Notes under the pieces: model-generated
The model's input: only the letters and a program-made list of their open reading frames with translations
What the model was told of the DNA's origin: nothing
Database searches by the model: none
Made by a program: the position numbers and the translations under genes
Part shown: one piece after another, positions 8,311 to 16,139 of the stretch
How positions within the stretch are numbered: position 1 is the stretch's first letter
Layout of the letters: each line of letters opens with the position of its first letter
DNA from: Bacteroidales bacterium F22
GTDB lineage: Bacteria > Bacteroidota > Bacteroidia > Bacteroidales > Bacteroidaceae
Length of the DNA stretch: 64,000 nucleotides
Direction: 5' to 3'
Assembly (NCBI GenBank): GCA_029541985.1
Contig: CP095414.1
Location: 558,001 to 622,000 of the forward strand

Positions 8311-9834
8311 TTATTTCAGCCGTTGATAGAGTTTCGACAGGGGTTTGAGGATCAATTCTTTCTCATATTTATTCATACTGATAGCGATAGCGATAAACCA
8401 ATAAAGCAACGAGAAACCACCTATCAACAAAAGGACTTGGGGGATGCTCGGAGCGATGATAAAGGTCGTCAGCAACCATTTAAAGGCAAAACTCATCACC
8501 AATAATGGGATAGAAATCTGAATGATTTGTTTCCAGAATCTAAGAATATTGAGATGTTGTACCCGATGATAGTATATATTCATAATGAGCCCTTGCCCTA
8601 GCAACAACGCTCCTGAGATAGCAATGGCACACCCTATCCCACCATATGCTTTTGCTAAAGGAATCTGAAGTCCTAGACAGACCAAAGCTATACAGACATA
8701 GAGAACAGAACGAAACTTCAATTGGTTCTTCGCTTGCAGTACAAGTAAACCTATATTCTGTATCAGGGGTACGAATAGGGCTACGAAAAAGAGCAAAGCT
8801 ATGTAGTACACATCTCCATAATCTGCTCCTGCCCAATAGTAGATGAAGAGTTCCCCGAAAATCATAAATCCCATGACGATGAAGAGCACGATATAGTTCT
8901 GCACACGTCCTATCCGGATGAAAAGGTCAGAGACTTCTTTTTCGGAACTACCAGTAGAAATCATCGATGTCACCTTGGGTAAGAAGACGCCTTGAATCGC
9001 ATTCGAAAAGGTCATATACATCCCTTCTAACTGAATCGCTACAGCAAAAATCGCTACGGCGACTGTGCCTGATACTGCTCCTAGGACAAATTGACCGGTG
9101 TTCCAATAAATCTTATCCATGATGATGCCTAAGAAGATCCAAAAAGAATATAACATCACTTCTCGGATGAAGCTGAAGGGAATCTTCGTAAATCGAATCT
9201 GTATCTTCAGACGGTGTTTGCTATAAAAATAATTGATGAGTAAGGTGGCGAGATTGAAAAACGTCATCACCATAGCCATTCCGATGGCTTTGTAGCCATA
9301 AGCCAATAACACAACCATCACAATCGTATTTAAGGCGATACGAACTAACTGAATCACTCGGATGAAGATGAAGTCTTCATAAGCGGTTATAATACCTCTA
9401 AAGACACTCAGGGGAAAAGTAAAAGCAATATTCACGACCATGATAATCATCAGGATACGCGCTTTGTCCAATTCCCATGTCGCCATGGAATGCCCAAAGA
9501 TATTATCTACATTGAAATACAAGACACAACCAACCACTAGAGCAAGAAGACCTATCAGCGAATATAGTCCGATAAACATCCCATACATGGCTGACTGTTG
9601 CGCTTGCTTACCTTCGGCTCGAAATTTGGCCGTATAGCGAATCACTGCATTGCCAAAGCCGAAGTCTAAAATGGTTAGATAGCCGATTACGGAAGCGACA
9701 AGCGCATAGAGTCCATATTCATTCTGCCCCATCTTCTGAAGCATGTAGGGAGTATAGAGAAGTCCTACAAGGATATTGAATGTGATAATCGAATAGGAAA
9801 GGATTGCTCCTGCTTTTCGTTGATTGATTGCCAT
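8311..9834 (-). CDS. Oligosaccharide flippase (Wzx-like, MOP superfamily)
   Basis: A 507-residue membrane protein with about 12-14 hydrophobic segments. The opening ITFNILVGLLYTPYMLQKMGQNEYGLYALV and GFGNAVIRY are typical of Wzx/RfbX polysaccharide translocases. It is expected to flip lipid-linked oligosaccharide units across the inner membrane. It is the first gene of a three-gene unit and has a well-formed promoter at 9932-9901 and a roughly 60-nt leader with an inverted repeat. No polymerase (Wzy) gene is evident in this unit. Confidence 0.88.
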   Translation of the reverse strand: MAINQRKAGAILSYSIITFNILVGLLYTPYMLQKMGQNEYGLYALVASVIGYLTILDFGFGNAVIRYTAKFRAEGKQAQQSAMYGMFIGLYSLIGLLALVVGCVLYFNVDNIFGHSMATWELDKARILMIIMVVNIAFTFPLSVFRGIITAYEDFIFIRVIQLVRIALNTIVMVVLLAYGYKAIGMAMVMTFFNLATLLINYFYSKHRLKIQIRFTKIPFSFIREVMLYSFWIFLGIIMDKIYWNTGQFVLGAVSGTVAVAIFAVAIQLEGMYMTFSNAIQGVFLPKVTSMISTGSSEKEVSDLFIRIGRVQNYIVLFIVMGFMIFGELFIYYWAGADYGDVYYIALLFFVALFVPLIQNIGLLVLQAKNQLKFRSVLYVCIALVCLGLQIPLAKAYGGIGCAIAISGALLLGQGLIMNIYYHRVQHLNILRFWKQIIQISIPLLVMSFAFKWLLTTFIIAPSIPQVLLLIGGFSLLYWFIAIAISMNKYEKELILKPLSKLYQRLK

Positions 9835-9856
9835 ATATTGCTTGCTTAGGATAGAT

Positions 9857-9879
9857 TAATCAAACTTGCCGTTTGACTA
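9857..9879 (-). repeat. Inverted repeat in flippase leader
   Basis: Arms TAATCAAAC (9857-9865) and GTTTGACTA (9871-9879) pair over 9 bp, with one G-T wobble in the minus-strand RNA, around a 5-nt loop. It lies in the untranslated leader between the promoter and the flippase start. It could be an operator or an RNA hairpin; nothing tells which. Confidence 0.45.
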
Positions 9880-9900
9880 ATTTTCAGTTTCTTAATTATC

Positions 9901-9932
9901 CAAAGATAATCGTTCTGTATTTAATAAACAAA
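9901..9932 (-). promoter_or_regulatory. Promoter of the flippase-pyruvyltransferase-glycosyltransferase unit
   Basis: On the minus strand TTTG (9932-9929), a 20-nt spacer and TATCTTTG (9908-9901) match the Bacteroidetes -33/-7 consensus exactly. Transcription should begin near 9894. Confidence 0.7.
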
Positions 9933-10170
9933 CAAAACGAATGTATAATAGGTACAAAAACGAAACTGGTTTATAGCTATTTCACTTAATTAGGTCTTGG
10001 AACTTCCTGTTTTCACAATGGTAAAAAAGCGATGCATGAAATGAGCCTACCTTATTTCTTTTCTGGATAGTTGGTGACACCGTTGCCTTAGAATCATGAT
10101 TAAGAGGCTTAAAATGGCTTATTATATTCTTTGAACTGAAAAAGACGGGTAGATAAGTGAAGAAAAAAGA

Positions 10171-10220
10171 AGGACTTCATATTTAATGTGGTCACACTTC
10201 GTGTTCAAAGAATTGAAGAC
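10171..10220 (+). repeat. Dispersed 50-nt intergenic repeat, copy A
   Basis: Aligns without gaps to 54954-55003 (opposite strand) with 38 of 50 positions identical, including the exact core CACTTCGTGTTCAAA and matching ends AGGACTT and GAAGAC. Both copies are in gene-free spacers and both are followed by a hairpin. Confidence 0.6.
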
Positions 10221-10227
10221 AAAAGAT

Positions 10228-10272
10228 TGGCCTAGTAACGAGGGGTCGTTACTAGGCCATTGATGAGGCTTT
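10228..10272 (-). terminator. Bidirectional hairpin terminator after the permease gene
   Basis: Perfect 14-bp stem (10228-10241 with 10246-10259) with a GGGG loop. On the minus strand it is followed by AATCTTTTG, on the plus strand by GGCTTTTTTG at 10266-10275. It is placed to end the thioredoxin-arsC-permease transcript. Confidence 0.75.
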
Positions 10273-10389
10273 TTTGTTAAGATATAACACTTGAGACCCA
10301 GAAAGTGTAAAGAATTGAGCTAATGTCTGAATCTTATTCCATTGAAATCTTAACAGCAAACTTCGTTTGAGACTTCTAGTGATAAAGAA

Positions 10390-11373
10390 TTACCAGGTCA
10401 AAAGTAGATTAAATAAAAATCCTGAAATGATGATAAAGAGGGTGACAAGTCCGAAAAAGGCACCCATCATTTTCCATTTCATTACTTTTCGTAAGAGCGT
10501 TGCTTCGGGAAGGGAAAGACCGACTACTGCCATCATAAAGGCGAGTGCGGTACCGATAGGTACTCCTTTGGCTACGAAAACTTCTATCACGGGGACTATT
10601 CCTGCAGCATTGGCATACATAGGTACCGCCAAGATTACGGCCAAGGGTACTGCGTACCATTTATCTGCTGAGAGATAGGTCGCAAAGAAGTGCTCAGGTA
10701 CATAGCCGTGCATCACGGCTCCGAGTGAGATACCGATAAGGACATAGAGAAGCACCCCAGAGACAATAGACCAAGATTCACGAGTGATATCGGGTAGTCG
10801 ATGCAAGAAGGATACCTTCTCTTCTACATAGTTTGTATTGGCAGCAGTTGACCCTTTTTGTATCTCTTTGACCCAATCGCTTAATTGATTTTCTAATTTA
10901 AGTTTGCCTAAGATAAATCCACCTACCATACCTAAGAGTAGTCCACTCACTACATATACGACTGTGATGCGAACTCCAAAATAGCCTAAGAACATGGCTA
11001 CGGCTACTTCGTTGACGAGTGGAGAGGTGATGAGAAAGGCGAATGTAATTCCTAGAGGAATTCCACCGTTGACGAAACCAATAAACAAAGGGATCGAAGA
11101 ACAACTACAAAAGGGGGTGATGGCTCCAAAGAGGGAAGCGATAAAATATTCTAATCCATATAATTTACGGGTAACTAGAAAGTGGCGTACCTTCTCTATC
11201 GGGAAATAGGCATTGACTATACCCATCAAGAAACTGATGAGAAATAGAAGAACAAGTATCTTAGACGTATCTTCTACGAAGAAATGAAGCGCTTGTCCTA
11301 AATGAGATGTAGGCATACAGCCGATAACGTCGTAAATGAGCCAATCAGCTAACAACGTAAAAATTTTAAGCAT
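10390..11373 (-). CDS. Permease of the ArsP-like (PF03773) family
   Basis: A 327-residue membrane protein with about eight to ten hydrophobic segments. It carries the family's signature FGAITPFCSCSSIPL (Cys89 and Cys91 in CSCSS) and a second-half repeat LAVPMYANAAGIVPV. Members export trivalent arsenicals, including organic forms, or are implicated in metal and thiol-linked transport. Last of the three-gene unit after a small CxxC thioredoxin and ArsC, 28 nt downstream of arsC. That company favours arsenic efflux. The substrate itself is not shown by the sequence. A strong terminator follows. Confidence 0.85.
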   Translation of the reverse strand: MLKIFTLLADWLIYDVIGCMPTSHLGQALHFFVEDTSKILVLLFLISFLMGIVNAYFPIEKVRHFLVTRKLYGLEYFIASLFGAITPFCSCSSIPLFIGFVNGGIPLGITFAFLITSPLVNEVAVAMFLGYFGVRITVVYVVSGLLLGMVGGFILGKLKLENQLSDWVKEIQKGSTAANTNYVEEKVSFLHRLPDITRESWSIVSGVLLYVLIGISLGAVMHGYVPEHFFATYLSADKWYAVPLAVILAVPMYANAAGIVPVIEVFVAKGVPIGTALAFMMAVVGLSLPEATLLRKVMKWKMMGAFFGLVTLFIIISGFLFNLLLTW

Positions 11374-11401
11374 AATTTGAAATCAACTTTTGATGAATGA
11401 A

Positions 11402-11821
11402 TTAGAGTTGGTGATCGATAGCAAATTGAGTGAATCGCTGTTTGATATCGTCACGTATCCTACGATATGAAGATTCGATAAATTCGGGACTCCCTGTCAT
11501 GTGTGAAGGGTCCTCGAAACCAATATGTATGCGTTCACCCACTGCACCAAGAAATGCAGGACATGATTCATTGGCTCCTCCACATACTGTAATGACGAAG
11601 TCCCATGGCTCATCTAGATATTGAGTCACAGATTTAGGCGTTTCTCCCGAGAGGTCGATGCCAATTTCTTTCATATATTTCACAGCTCCTGCATTTACTT
11701 GAGGGGCTGGCTCTGTTCCAGCTGAACGGATAATCGCATCGGGAGCTGCTGCTTGAAGAAATGCAGCGGCCATTTGTGACCGGCAACTATTACCGGTACA
11801 GAGAATAAGTACTTTTTTCAT
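11402..11821 (-). CDS. arsC: Arsenate reductase, low-molecular-weight phosphatase type
   Basis: Reduces arsenate to arsenite in the cytoplasm using an intramolecular cysteine relay and thioredoxin. The 139 residues show the P-loop CTGNSCRS (Cys8, Cys13, Arg14) and the redox pair Cys80 and Cys87 in VCGGANESCP, which match the Cys10/82/89 triad of the Staphylococcus pI258 enzyme with a shift of two. DPSHMTG supplies the conserved acid loop. The thioredoxin-like gene 27 nt upstream may be its electron donor, and the permease downstream the exit route for the product. Confidence 0.92.
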   Translation of the reverse strand: MKKVLILCTGNSCRSQMAAAFLQAAAPDAIIRSAGTEPAPQVNAGAVKYMKEIGIDLSGETPKSVTQYLDEPWDFVITVCGGANESCPAFLGAVGERIHIGFEDPSHMTGSPEFIESSYRRIRDDIKQRFTQFAIDHQL

Positions 11822-11848
11822 AATGATTGGTGTTTTGCCTTGTTAAGC

Positions 11849-12079
11849 TCAAGCGAGCAACTTCTTGACGTCTTTGAGGGACAATTGTTTACCTTGTGCG
11901 ACTACTTTGCCGTCGATGACCAAAGCTGGAGTGCGCATCACATTATAACCCAAGATGACAATCATATCTTCCTCTTTGGTTACAGTAGCTTCGATACCTA
12001 ATGCTTTGACTGCTTCTTCTACGGTTGCCTTAAGTGCTTGACACTTCGAACAACCTGTCCCTAATACTTTAATGTCCAT
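11849..12079 (-). CDS. Small glutaredoxin-like thioredoxin (MTH895/TM0996 type)
   Basis: A 76-residue single-domain thioredoxin fold with the redox motif CSKC (Cys10-Cys13), cis-proline segment MRTPALVIDG and C-terminal helix. It belongs to the short redox-active disulfide proteins often linked to ArsP-type permeases. Likely role: thiol exchange with ArsC or metalloid handling. First gene of the cassette, directly after a promoter overlapped by an inverted-repeat operator. Confidence 0.88.
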   Translation of the reverse strand: MDIKVLGTGCSKCQALKATVEEAVKALGIEATVTKEEDMIVILGYNVMRTPALVIDGKVVAQGKQLSLKDVKKLLA

Positions 12080-12146
12080 TGTTTCTTTCTTTTTATTATT
12101 GAATTAGTTCCTATATCGTCAGTTATACCGACGGGTCATTTTTATG

Positions 12147-12162
12147 TTCGCAAATATACGAA
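12147..12162. promoter_or_regulatory. Inverted-repeat operator over the arsenic-cassette -7 box
   Basis: TTCGCAAATATACGAA has TTCG/CGAA arms symmetric about an AT core and covers the -7 element. The layout suits an ArsR/SmtB-type metalloregulator that blocks RNA polymerase. A related string TTCGCAATATTACAAA lies at 12190-12205, upstream of the -33 box. No arsR gene is in this window. Confidence 0.6.
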
Positions 12163-12181
12163 TAGATTTTTTATCTACAAA
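12151..12181 (-). promoter_or_regulatory. Promoter of the thioredoxin-arsC-permease unit
   Basis: On the minus strand TTTG (12181-12178), 19 nt, then TATATTTG (12158-12151) match the Bacteroidetes consensus. Predicted start near 12144, giving a leader of about 65 nt. Confidence 0.7.
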
Positions 12182-12272
12182 TTTATCTGTTCGCAATATT
12201 ACAAATAGAATAAAAAAAGAAGTCCCTACTCGCTTATAAGTGATTGACTCGAGGGCGTGCTCAGACAGTATT

Positions 12273-13223
12273 TCAGAACAGTTGATTGACTGATTTCTTG
12301 AAAAACATTTTGAGGTAGGCTGTGATGGGAATATAGTTGCGATATCGATGTAGGCAGATAAATAGCAGGCGCATACGTTCTCTGAGAGGTAGTACATGGG
12401 CTCTCCAGACTACAGCGGGTAGCATGAGGTGAAGATGGATATCGATGATTTGCTGGGTAATTTGGTCAGGGTGTGCTTTCTTATAAGCGATGAGGGTATC
12501 TGACACCGTGATATAGCCGACAATATTGCGCCAAGCAAATTGATTGGTCATGATGGAATTAGCTCGGAAGCGCCGTTTGAAAAATAATGCAGGAATAATC
12601 CCTACGCGTTTGGCGAACAAGTAAAGCATGGGGATATAATGTTCATCTTCGTGGATGATATGGGGAATAAAGGATAATGAATGGTCTGTGACTAGTGTCG
12701 TTTTGAAGAAGATGAGACAGGGGCTAGCGTTGTAACTCCTTGTCTTATATTTCTCAAGGAGCACGTCTGTCCCTACATAGACTTTATGCTCTTCGAAATA
12801 ACTGGTCTGATTATAGTTGAACGAGTCGTCTTTCATCGATGGGTCTTCATCGAAAAAGGCATCTCCATCAAAGAAAAGTAAGTCTAACTGATCACGTTCG
12901 GCTCGTTCCACGCAACGCTGAAGACAATCGGAGATCAATAAGTCATCGCTGTCAAAGAGATAGATGTATTTCCCGCGCACGTATTGAAGACCTCGATTGC
13001 GCGCTATGGCTACTCCACCGTTGGGGTAATCATAGACCTGCAATCGTGTATCTTCTGATGCTAATTGCTTCATGATGGCCAAAGAATCGTCTGTGGAACC
13101 ATCATTGATTAGAATCACTTCAAAATCACTGAATGTCTGCTGTTGCAAACTGGAAATCGTTTCCCGTATGTATTTTGCTGTATTGTAAACGGGAATGATG
13201 ATTGAGACTAAAGGATTATTCAT
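12273..13223 (-). CDS. Family 2 glycosyltransferase
   Basis: A 316-residue GT-A transferase with SIIIPVYNTAKYI, nucleotide-binding NDGS (40-43) and metal-binding DSDD (91-94). The C-terminal part is basic and without clear membrane spans. It probably works on a surface glycan. Last of the ugd, HAD-phosphatase, glycosyltransferase series on the minus strand, 75 nt after the HAD gene. The sugar and acceptor cannot be told. Confidence 0.88.
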   Translation of the reverse strand: MNNPLVSIIIPVYNTAKYIRETISSLQQQTFSDFEVILINDGSTDDSLAIMKQLASEDTRLQVYDYPNGGVAIARNRGLQYVRGKYIYLFDSDDLLISDCLQRCVERAERDQLDLLFFDGDAFFDEDPSMKDDSFNYNQTSYFEEHKVYVGTDVLLEKYKTRSYNASPCLIFFKTTLVTDHSLSFIPHIIHEDEHYIPMLYLFAKRVGIIPALFFKRRFRANSIMTNQFAWRNIVGYITVSDTLIAYKKAHPDQITQQIIDIHLHLMLPAVVWRAHVLPLRERMRLLFICLHRYRNYIPITAYLKMFFKKSVNQLF

Positions 13224-13298
13224 GATTGTTGGTTTAAAGTAAATGGTTATCTAATCAATAGGTCACCTCTATTCCTAAATCGACGTATGGACTTTTTA

Positions 13299-13712
13299 CT
13301 AAAAAAAACCGAAACGTTTTTTCTTCTTGCGAGGGACTTCTATCTGAGCATTTTCGGGACGGATATAGGCACGATGCTCTTTAATCATATTATAGACTTC
13401 TCCCCATTGGATGGGACCACCTATATTTCGATCATCTATAAAGATATCTGCTTTGAGTTTACGCGAGAAATGTCTCATCCCTTTTTTTTCTTCTGGATAG
13501 TCTCTATTGACGGCATAAAATTCTACTCCGCGCTCCCGACACCAAGCTACGGCTTCGTCTAGAAGCCGTCCCTCGCGTACGGACCAAAGAATCAATTCAT
13601 GTCTGTCTTTTATCAACATTTTTAGGGTTTCGGTAGCAAAGGGAATCTCTTTTCCAATTTTTGGATAAGCGTGTTCTACGATTGTTCCGTCAAAATCTAC
13701 TGCTATCTTCAT
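13299..13712 (-). CDS. Small HAD-like phosphatase
   Basis: A 137-residue HAD superfamily protein. Motif I is VDFDGT with Asp6 as nucleophile and Asp8 as acid/base; LILWSVREG supplies a threonine/serine-type motif II; FIDDRN near residue 92 supplies the acidic motif. It has no cap domain, like the short Bacteroides proteins related to BT0820. Its C-terminus is a KKKKRFGFF tail. Substrate unknown; position between ugd and a glycosyltransferase hints at a sugar phosphate, but this is only context. Confidence 0.75.
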   Translation of the reverse strand: MKIAVDFDGTIVEHAYPKIGKEIPFATETLKMLIKDRHELILWSVREGRLLDEAVAWCRERGVEFYAVNRDYPEEKKGMRHFSRKLKADIFIDDRNIGGPIQWGEVYNMIKEHRAYIRPENAQIEVPRKKKKRFGFF

Positions 13713-13748
13713 ATTTATGCTATTTCTTATATCGTATTTCGAAGAGGG

Positions 13749-15080
13749 TTATTTACTTGTGCTTCGTCGGCGTCCGATGCTGTCATAATCAAATCCTGAT
13801 TCGAGGACTTCATCTGGGTCAAACACATTGCGCCCATCGACTAGGAATGGGGTTTTCATGCTTTTCTTCATGACGCGCCAACTAGGGAGTCTAAACTGAT
13901 TCCATTCGGTAATAAAAAGTAAGGCATCGGCATCGACTAAGGCATCGTACATGTCTGTCGCGTATTCTACTACATCTCCTATGCGGCGTTTGCATTCGTC
14001 CATAGAGATGGGGTCAAACACGCGAACGGTACATCCAGCTTCTAATAGGAGTTTGATTGTGACTAGCGAAGTGGCCTCGCGCATGTCATCAGTTTCGGGC
14101 TTGAAACTCAATCCCCAGATAGCTACCGTCTTGCCTTGGAGGTCTCCTTGGTAATAGGCTACGAGTTTATCGAAGACAATACTCTTTTGTCGCTCATTGA
14201 CATCTTCTACGGCCTTGAGTACACGCATCTCATAACCTGATTTCTCTGCTGTCTTGATGAGGGCTTTGACATCTTTAGGGAAACAAGAACCGCCATATCC
14301 ACAACCGGGGTATAGGAATTTGCGCCCGATGCGGGTATCACTTCCTATGCCTTTGCGAACCATATTGACATCAGCACCTACGAGTTCACAGAGGTTAGCT
14401 ATGTCATTCATAAAGGAAATACGTGTCGCGAGCATCGAATTGGCTGCGTATTTGATCATCTCGGCAGAAGGAATGTCGGTAAAGATGACCCGGAAATTGT
14501 TGAGTAACATCGGACGATAAAGTGTCGAGAGCAGTTTCTTAGCGCGCTCACTTTCGACGCCGACGACGACTCTATCTGGACTCATGAAGTCGGAGATAGC
14601 TGCGCCTTCTTTTAGAAATTCGGGGTTGGATGCGACATCAAAATCGATGTGCTTCCCACGTTTGTCCAATTCTTCTTGTATCGCTGCCTTGACTTTCATC
14701 GCAGTCCCTACAGGTACCGTACTCTTGGTGACGAGTACTTTGTAGTCTGTCATCGTACGTCCTAGGGTACGTGCTACGTCGAGTACATATTTTAGGTCGG
14801 CACTACCATCGGCATCTGGAGGAGTCCCTACTGCTGAAAAGACAACTTCGACGTCATCCACTATGGAAGATAAATCGGTCGTGAAATGCAATCTTCTTTC
14901 TTTGATGTTGTGAGCAACTAACTCATCAAGTCCTGGCTCGTAAATGGGCATAATCCCTTTCTGAAGACCTTCGATCTTTTTCTTATCTATATCCACACAT
15001 GTGACATCTACGCCCATCTCAGCGAAACAAGTGCCAGAGACTAGTCCGACATATCCTGTACCTACGATTGCTATTTTCAT
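13749..15080 (-). CDS. ugd: UDP-glucose 6-dehydrogenase
   Basis: Makes UDP-glucuronate from UDP-glucose with two NAD+ for polysaccharide synthesis. The 443 residues hold the N-terminal Rossmann motif GTGYVGLVSG (7-16), the central helix region, and the active-site GGSCFPKD with Cys266. The C-terminal domain has VAIWGLSFKPETDDMRE. The length fits bacterial Ugd. It heads a unit with a small HAD phosphatase and a family 2 glycosyltransferase and has its own promoter at 15156-15125. GDP-mannose dehydrogenase is the nearest alternative, but the motif set favours UDP-glucose. Confidence 0.92.
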   Translation of the reverse strand: MKIAIVGTGYVGLVSGTCFAEMGVDVTCVDIDKKKIEGLQKGIMPIYEPGLDELVAHNIKERRLHFTTDLSSIVDDVEVVFSAVGTPPDADGSADLKYVLDVARTLGRTMTDYKVLVTKSTVPVGTAMKVKAAIQEELDKRGKHIDFDVASNPEFLKEGAAISDFMSPDRVVVGVESERAKKLLSTLYRPMLLNNFRVIFTDIPSAEMIKYAANSMLATRISFMNDIANLCELVGADVNMVRKGIGSDTRIGRKFLYPGCGYGGSCFPKDVKALIKTAEKSGYEMRVLKAVEDVNERQKSIVFDKLVAYYQGDLQGKTVAIWGLSFKPETDDMREATSLVTIKLLLEAGCTVRVFDPISMDECKRRIGDVVEYATDMYDALVDADALLFITEWNQFRLPSWRVMKKSMKTPFLVDGRNVFDPDEVLESGFDYDSIGRRRSTSK

Positions 15081-15124
15081 ACCGTATTTTCTTTAGTGGT
15101 TTATTTATTATAAAGTGCTAATCA

Positions 15125-15156
15125 CAAAAATATACAGATATGTATGAATAACCAAA
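15125..15156 (-). promoter_or_regulatory. Promoter of the ugd unit
   Basis: On the minus strand TTTG (15156-15153), a 20-nt spacer and TATTTTTG (15132-15125) match the Bacteroidetes consensus. It begins right at the edge of the preceding terminator. Confidence 0.65.
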
Positions 15157-15158
15157 GG

Positions 15159-15191
15159 AAAAGGGTAATAAATAAAATTTATTACCCTTTT
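15159..15191 (-). terminator. Hairpin terminator of the his-lys-agu operon
   Basis: Perfect 15-bp stem (15159-15173 with 15177-15191) with a 3-nt loop. CCCTTTT closes it on both strands. It lies 28 nt after the aguB stop codon. Confidence 0.75.
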
Positions 15192-15219
15192 TCTTTAATG
15201 TTTCGCTTATATATTTAAC

Positions 15220-16107
15220 TTAATCGAGAAATCGATTGGTCAATCCATCGTATGCATCGATACGTCTGTCGCGAAGAAATGGCCACCAACGTCTGACTTC
15301 TTCTGAACGAGTCATATTGACATCTACAAGGAGGAGCTGATCTTGGTCTTGCGTAGCTTGGGCTAAAAGTTCTCCTTGAGGCCCAGCGACGAAGCTGCTG
15401 CCCCAGAATTGAATCCCTCCGGTCTGTCCTGATGGGTCGGGTTCAAATCCAGTACGGTTCACCGCTACTACTGGAATACCGTTGGCCACTGCATGACCTC
15501 GCTGTACGGTGATCCAAGCATTGACCTGACGTAATTGTTCGGCCTCATCATCTCGACTATCCCAACCGATGGCTGTAGGATAGATGAGGATTTCAGCTCC
15601 TTTCAATGTCATCAGACGTGCGGCTTCTGGATACCATTGGTCCCAGCAGACGAGGACGCCAAGGCGCCCTACCGATGTGTCGATTGGTTCAAAGCCGAGG
15701 TCTCCAAGTGTGAAATAGAATTTCTCATAATATGCTGGGTCATCGGGAATGTGCATCTTACGATATTTCCCTGCGATGGAACCGTCTCGATCATAGACAA
15801 CGGCTGTATTGTGATACAATCCTGCCGTCCTGCGCTCGAACAGTGAGGATACAATAACGACTTGATGTGTCGCTGCTAGATGTCCATAGTAAGCGGTGGA
15901 AGGACCTGGTATGGGTTCTGCTAAATCGAAGAGACTAGTGTCTTCAGTCTGACAAAAATAGAGTGTGTTGTGCAATTCTTGGAGCACTATCAGTTCTGCT
16001 CCTTGAGAAGCTGCAGCTGCTATCTGCTGTGCTAGAAGTTGCTTATTCCTTTCTATATCACTGGTTAGATGAAGTTGTACCAGGGCTGTCTTAACTATTC
16101 GTTCCAT
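15220..16107 (-). CDS. aguB: N-carbamoylputrescine amidase
   Basis: Hydrolyses N-carbamoylputrescine to putrescine, CO2 and ammonia in the arginine-agmatine polyamine route. The 295-residue nitrilase-fold protein has the Glu44-Lys117-Cys154 catalytic triad (VLQELH, KYRKMHIPDD, VLVCWDQWYPE). CWDQWYPEAARLM and the VAVNRTG segment are typical of plant and bacterial AguB. It is the last gene of the his-lys operon, 32 nt after lysA. Its partner agmatine deiminase is encoded separately at 25100-26131. Confidence 0.92.
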   Translation of the reverse strand: MERIVKTALVQLHLTSDIERNKQLLAQQIAAAASQGAELIVLQELHNTLYFCQTEDTSLFDLAEPIPGPSTAYYGHLAATHQVVIVSSLFERRTAGLYHNTAVVYDRDGSIAGKYRKMHIPDDPAYYEKFYFTLGDLGFEPIDTSVGRLGVLVCWDQWYPEAARLMTLKGAEILIYPTAIGWDSRDDEAEQLRQVNAWITVQRGHAVANGIPVVAVNRTGFEPDPSGQTGGIQFWGSSFVAGPQGELLAQATQDQDQLLLVDVNMTRSEEVRRWWPFLRDRRIDAYDGLTNRFLD

Positions 16108-16139
16108 ATATATTCTAAATCAGTTCGTGAACTAATACA

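Larger units (their letters stand above)
9933..10389. other. Intergenic stretch between flippase promoter and permease gene
   Basis: About 450 nt with no convincing coding frame. It contains a 50-nt dispersed repeat (10171-10220) and a strong hairpin terminator (10228-10259). The remainder may be decayed sequence; no recognisable relic was seen. Confidence 0.55.

Noticed and set aside
12119-12397. Minus-strand 92-codon frame
   Set aside because: It runs through the arsenic-cassette promoter and the end of the glycosyltransferase gene in another frame and has no recognisable domain.
6369-15080. Full capsule locus
   Set aside because: No polymerase, initiating transferase or export genes are present, so only a partial glycan gene set can be claimed.
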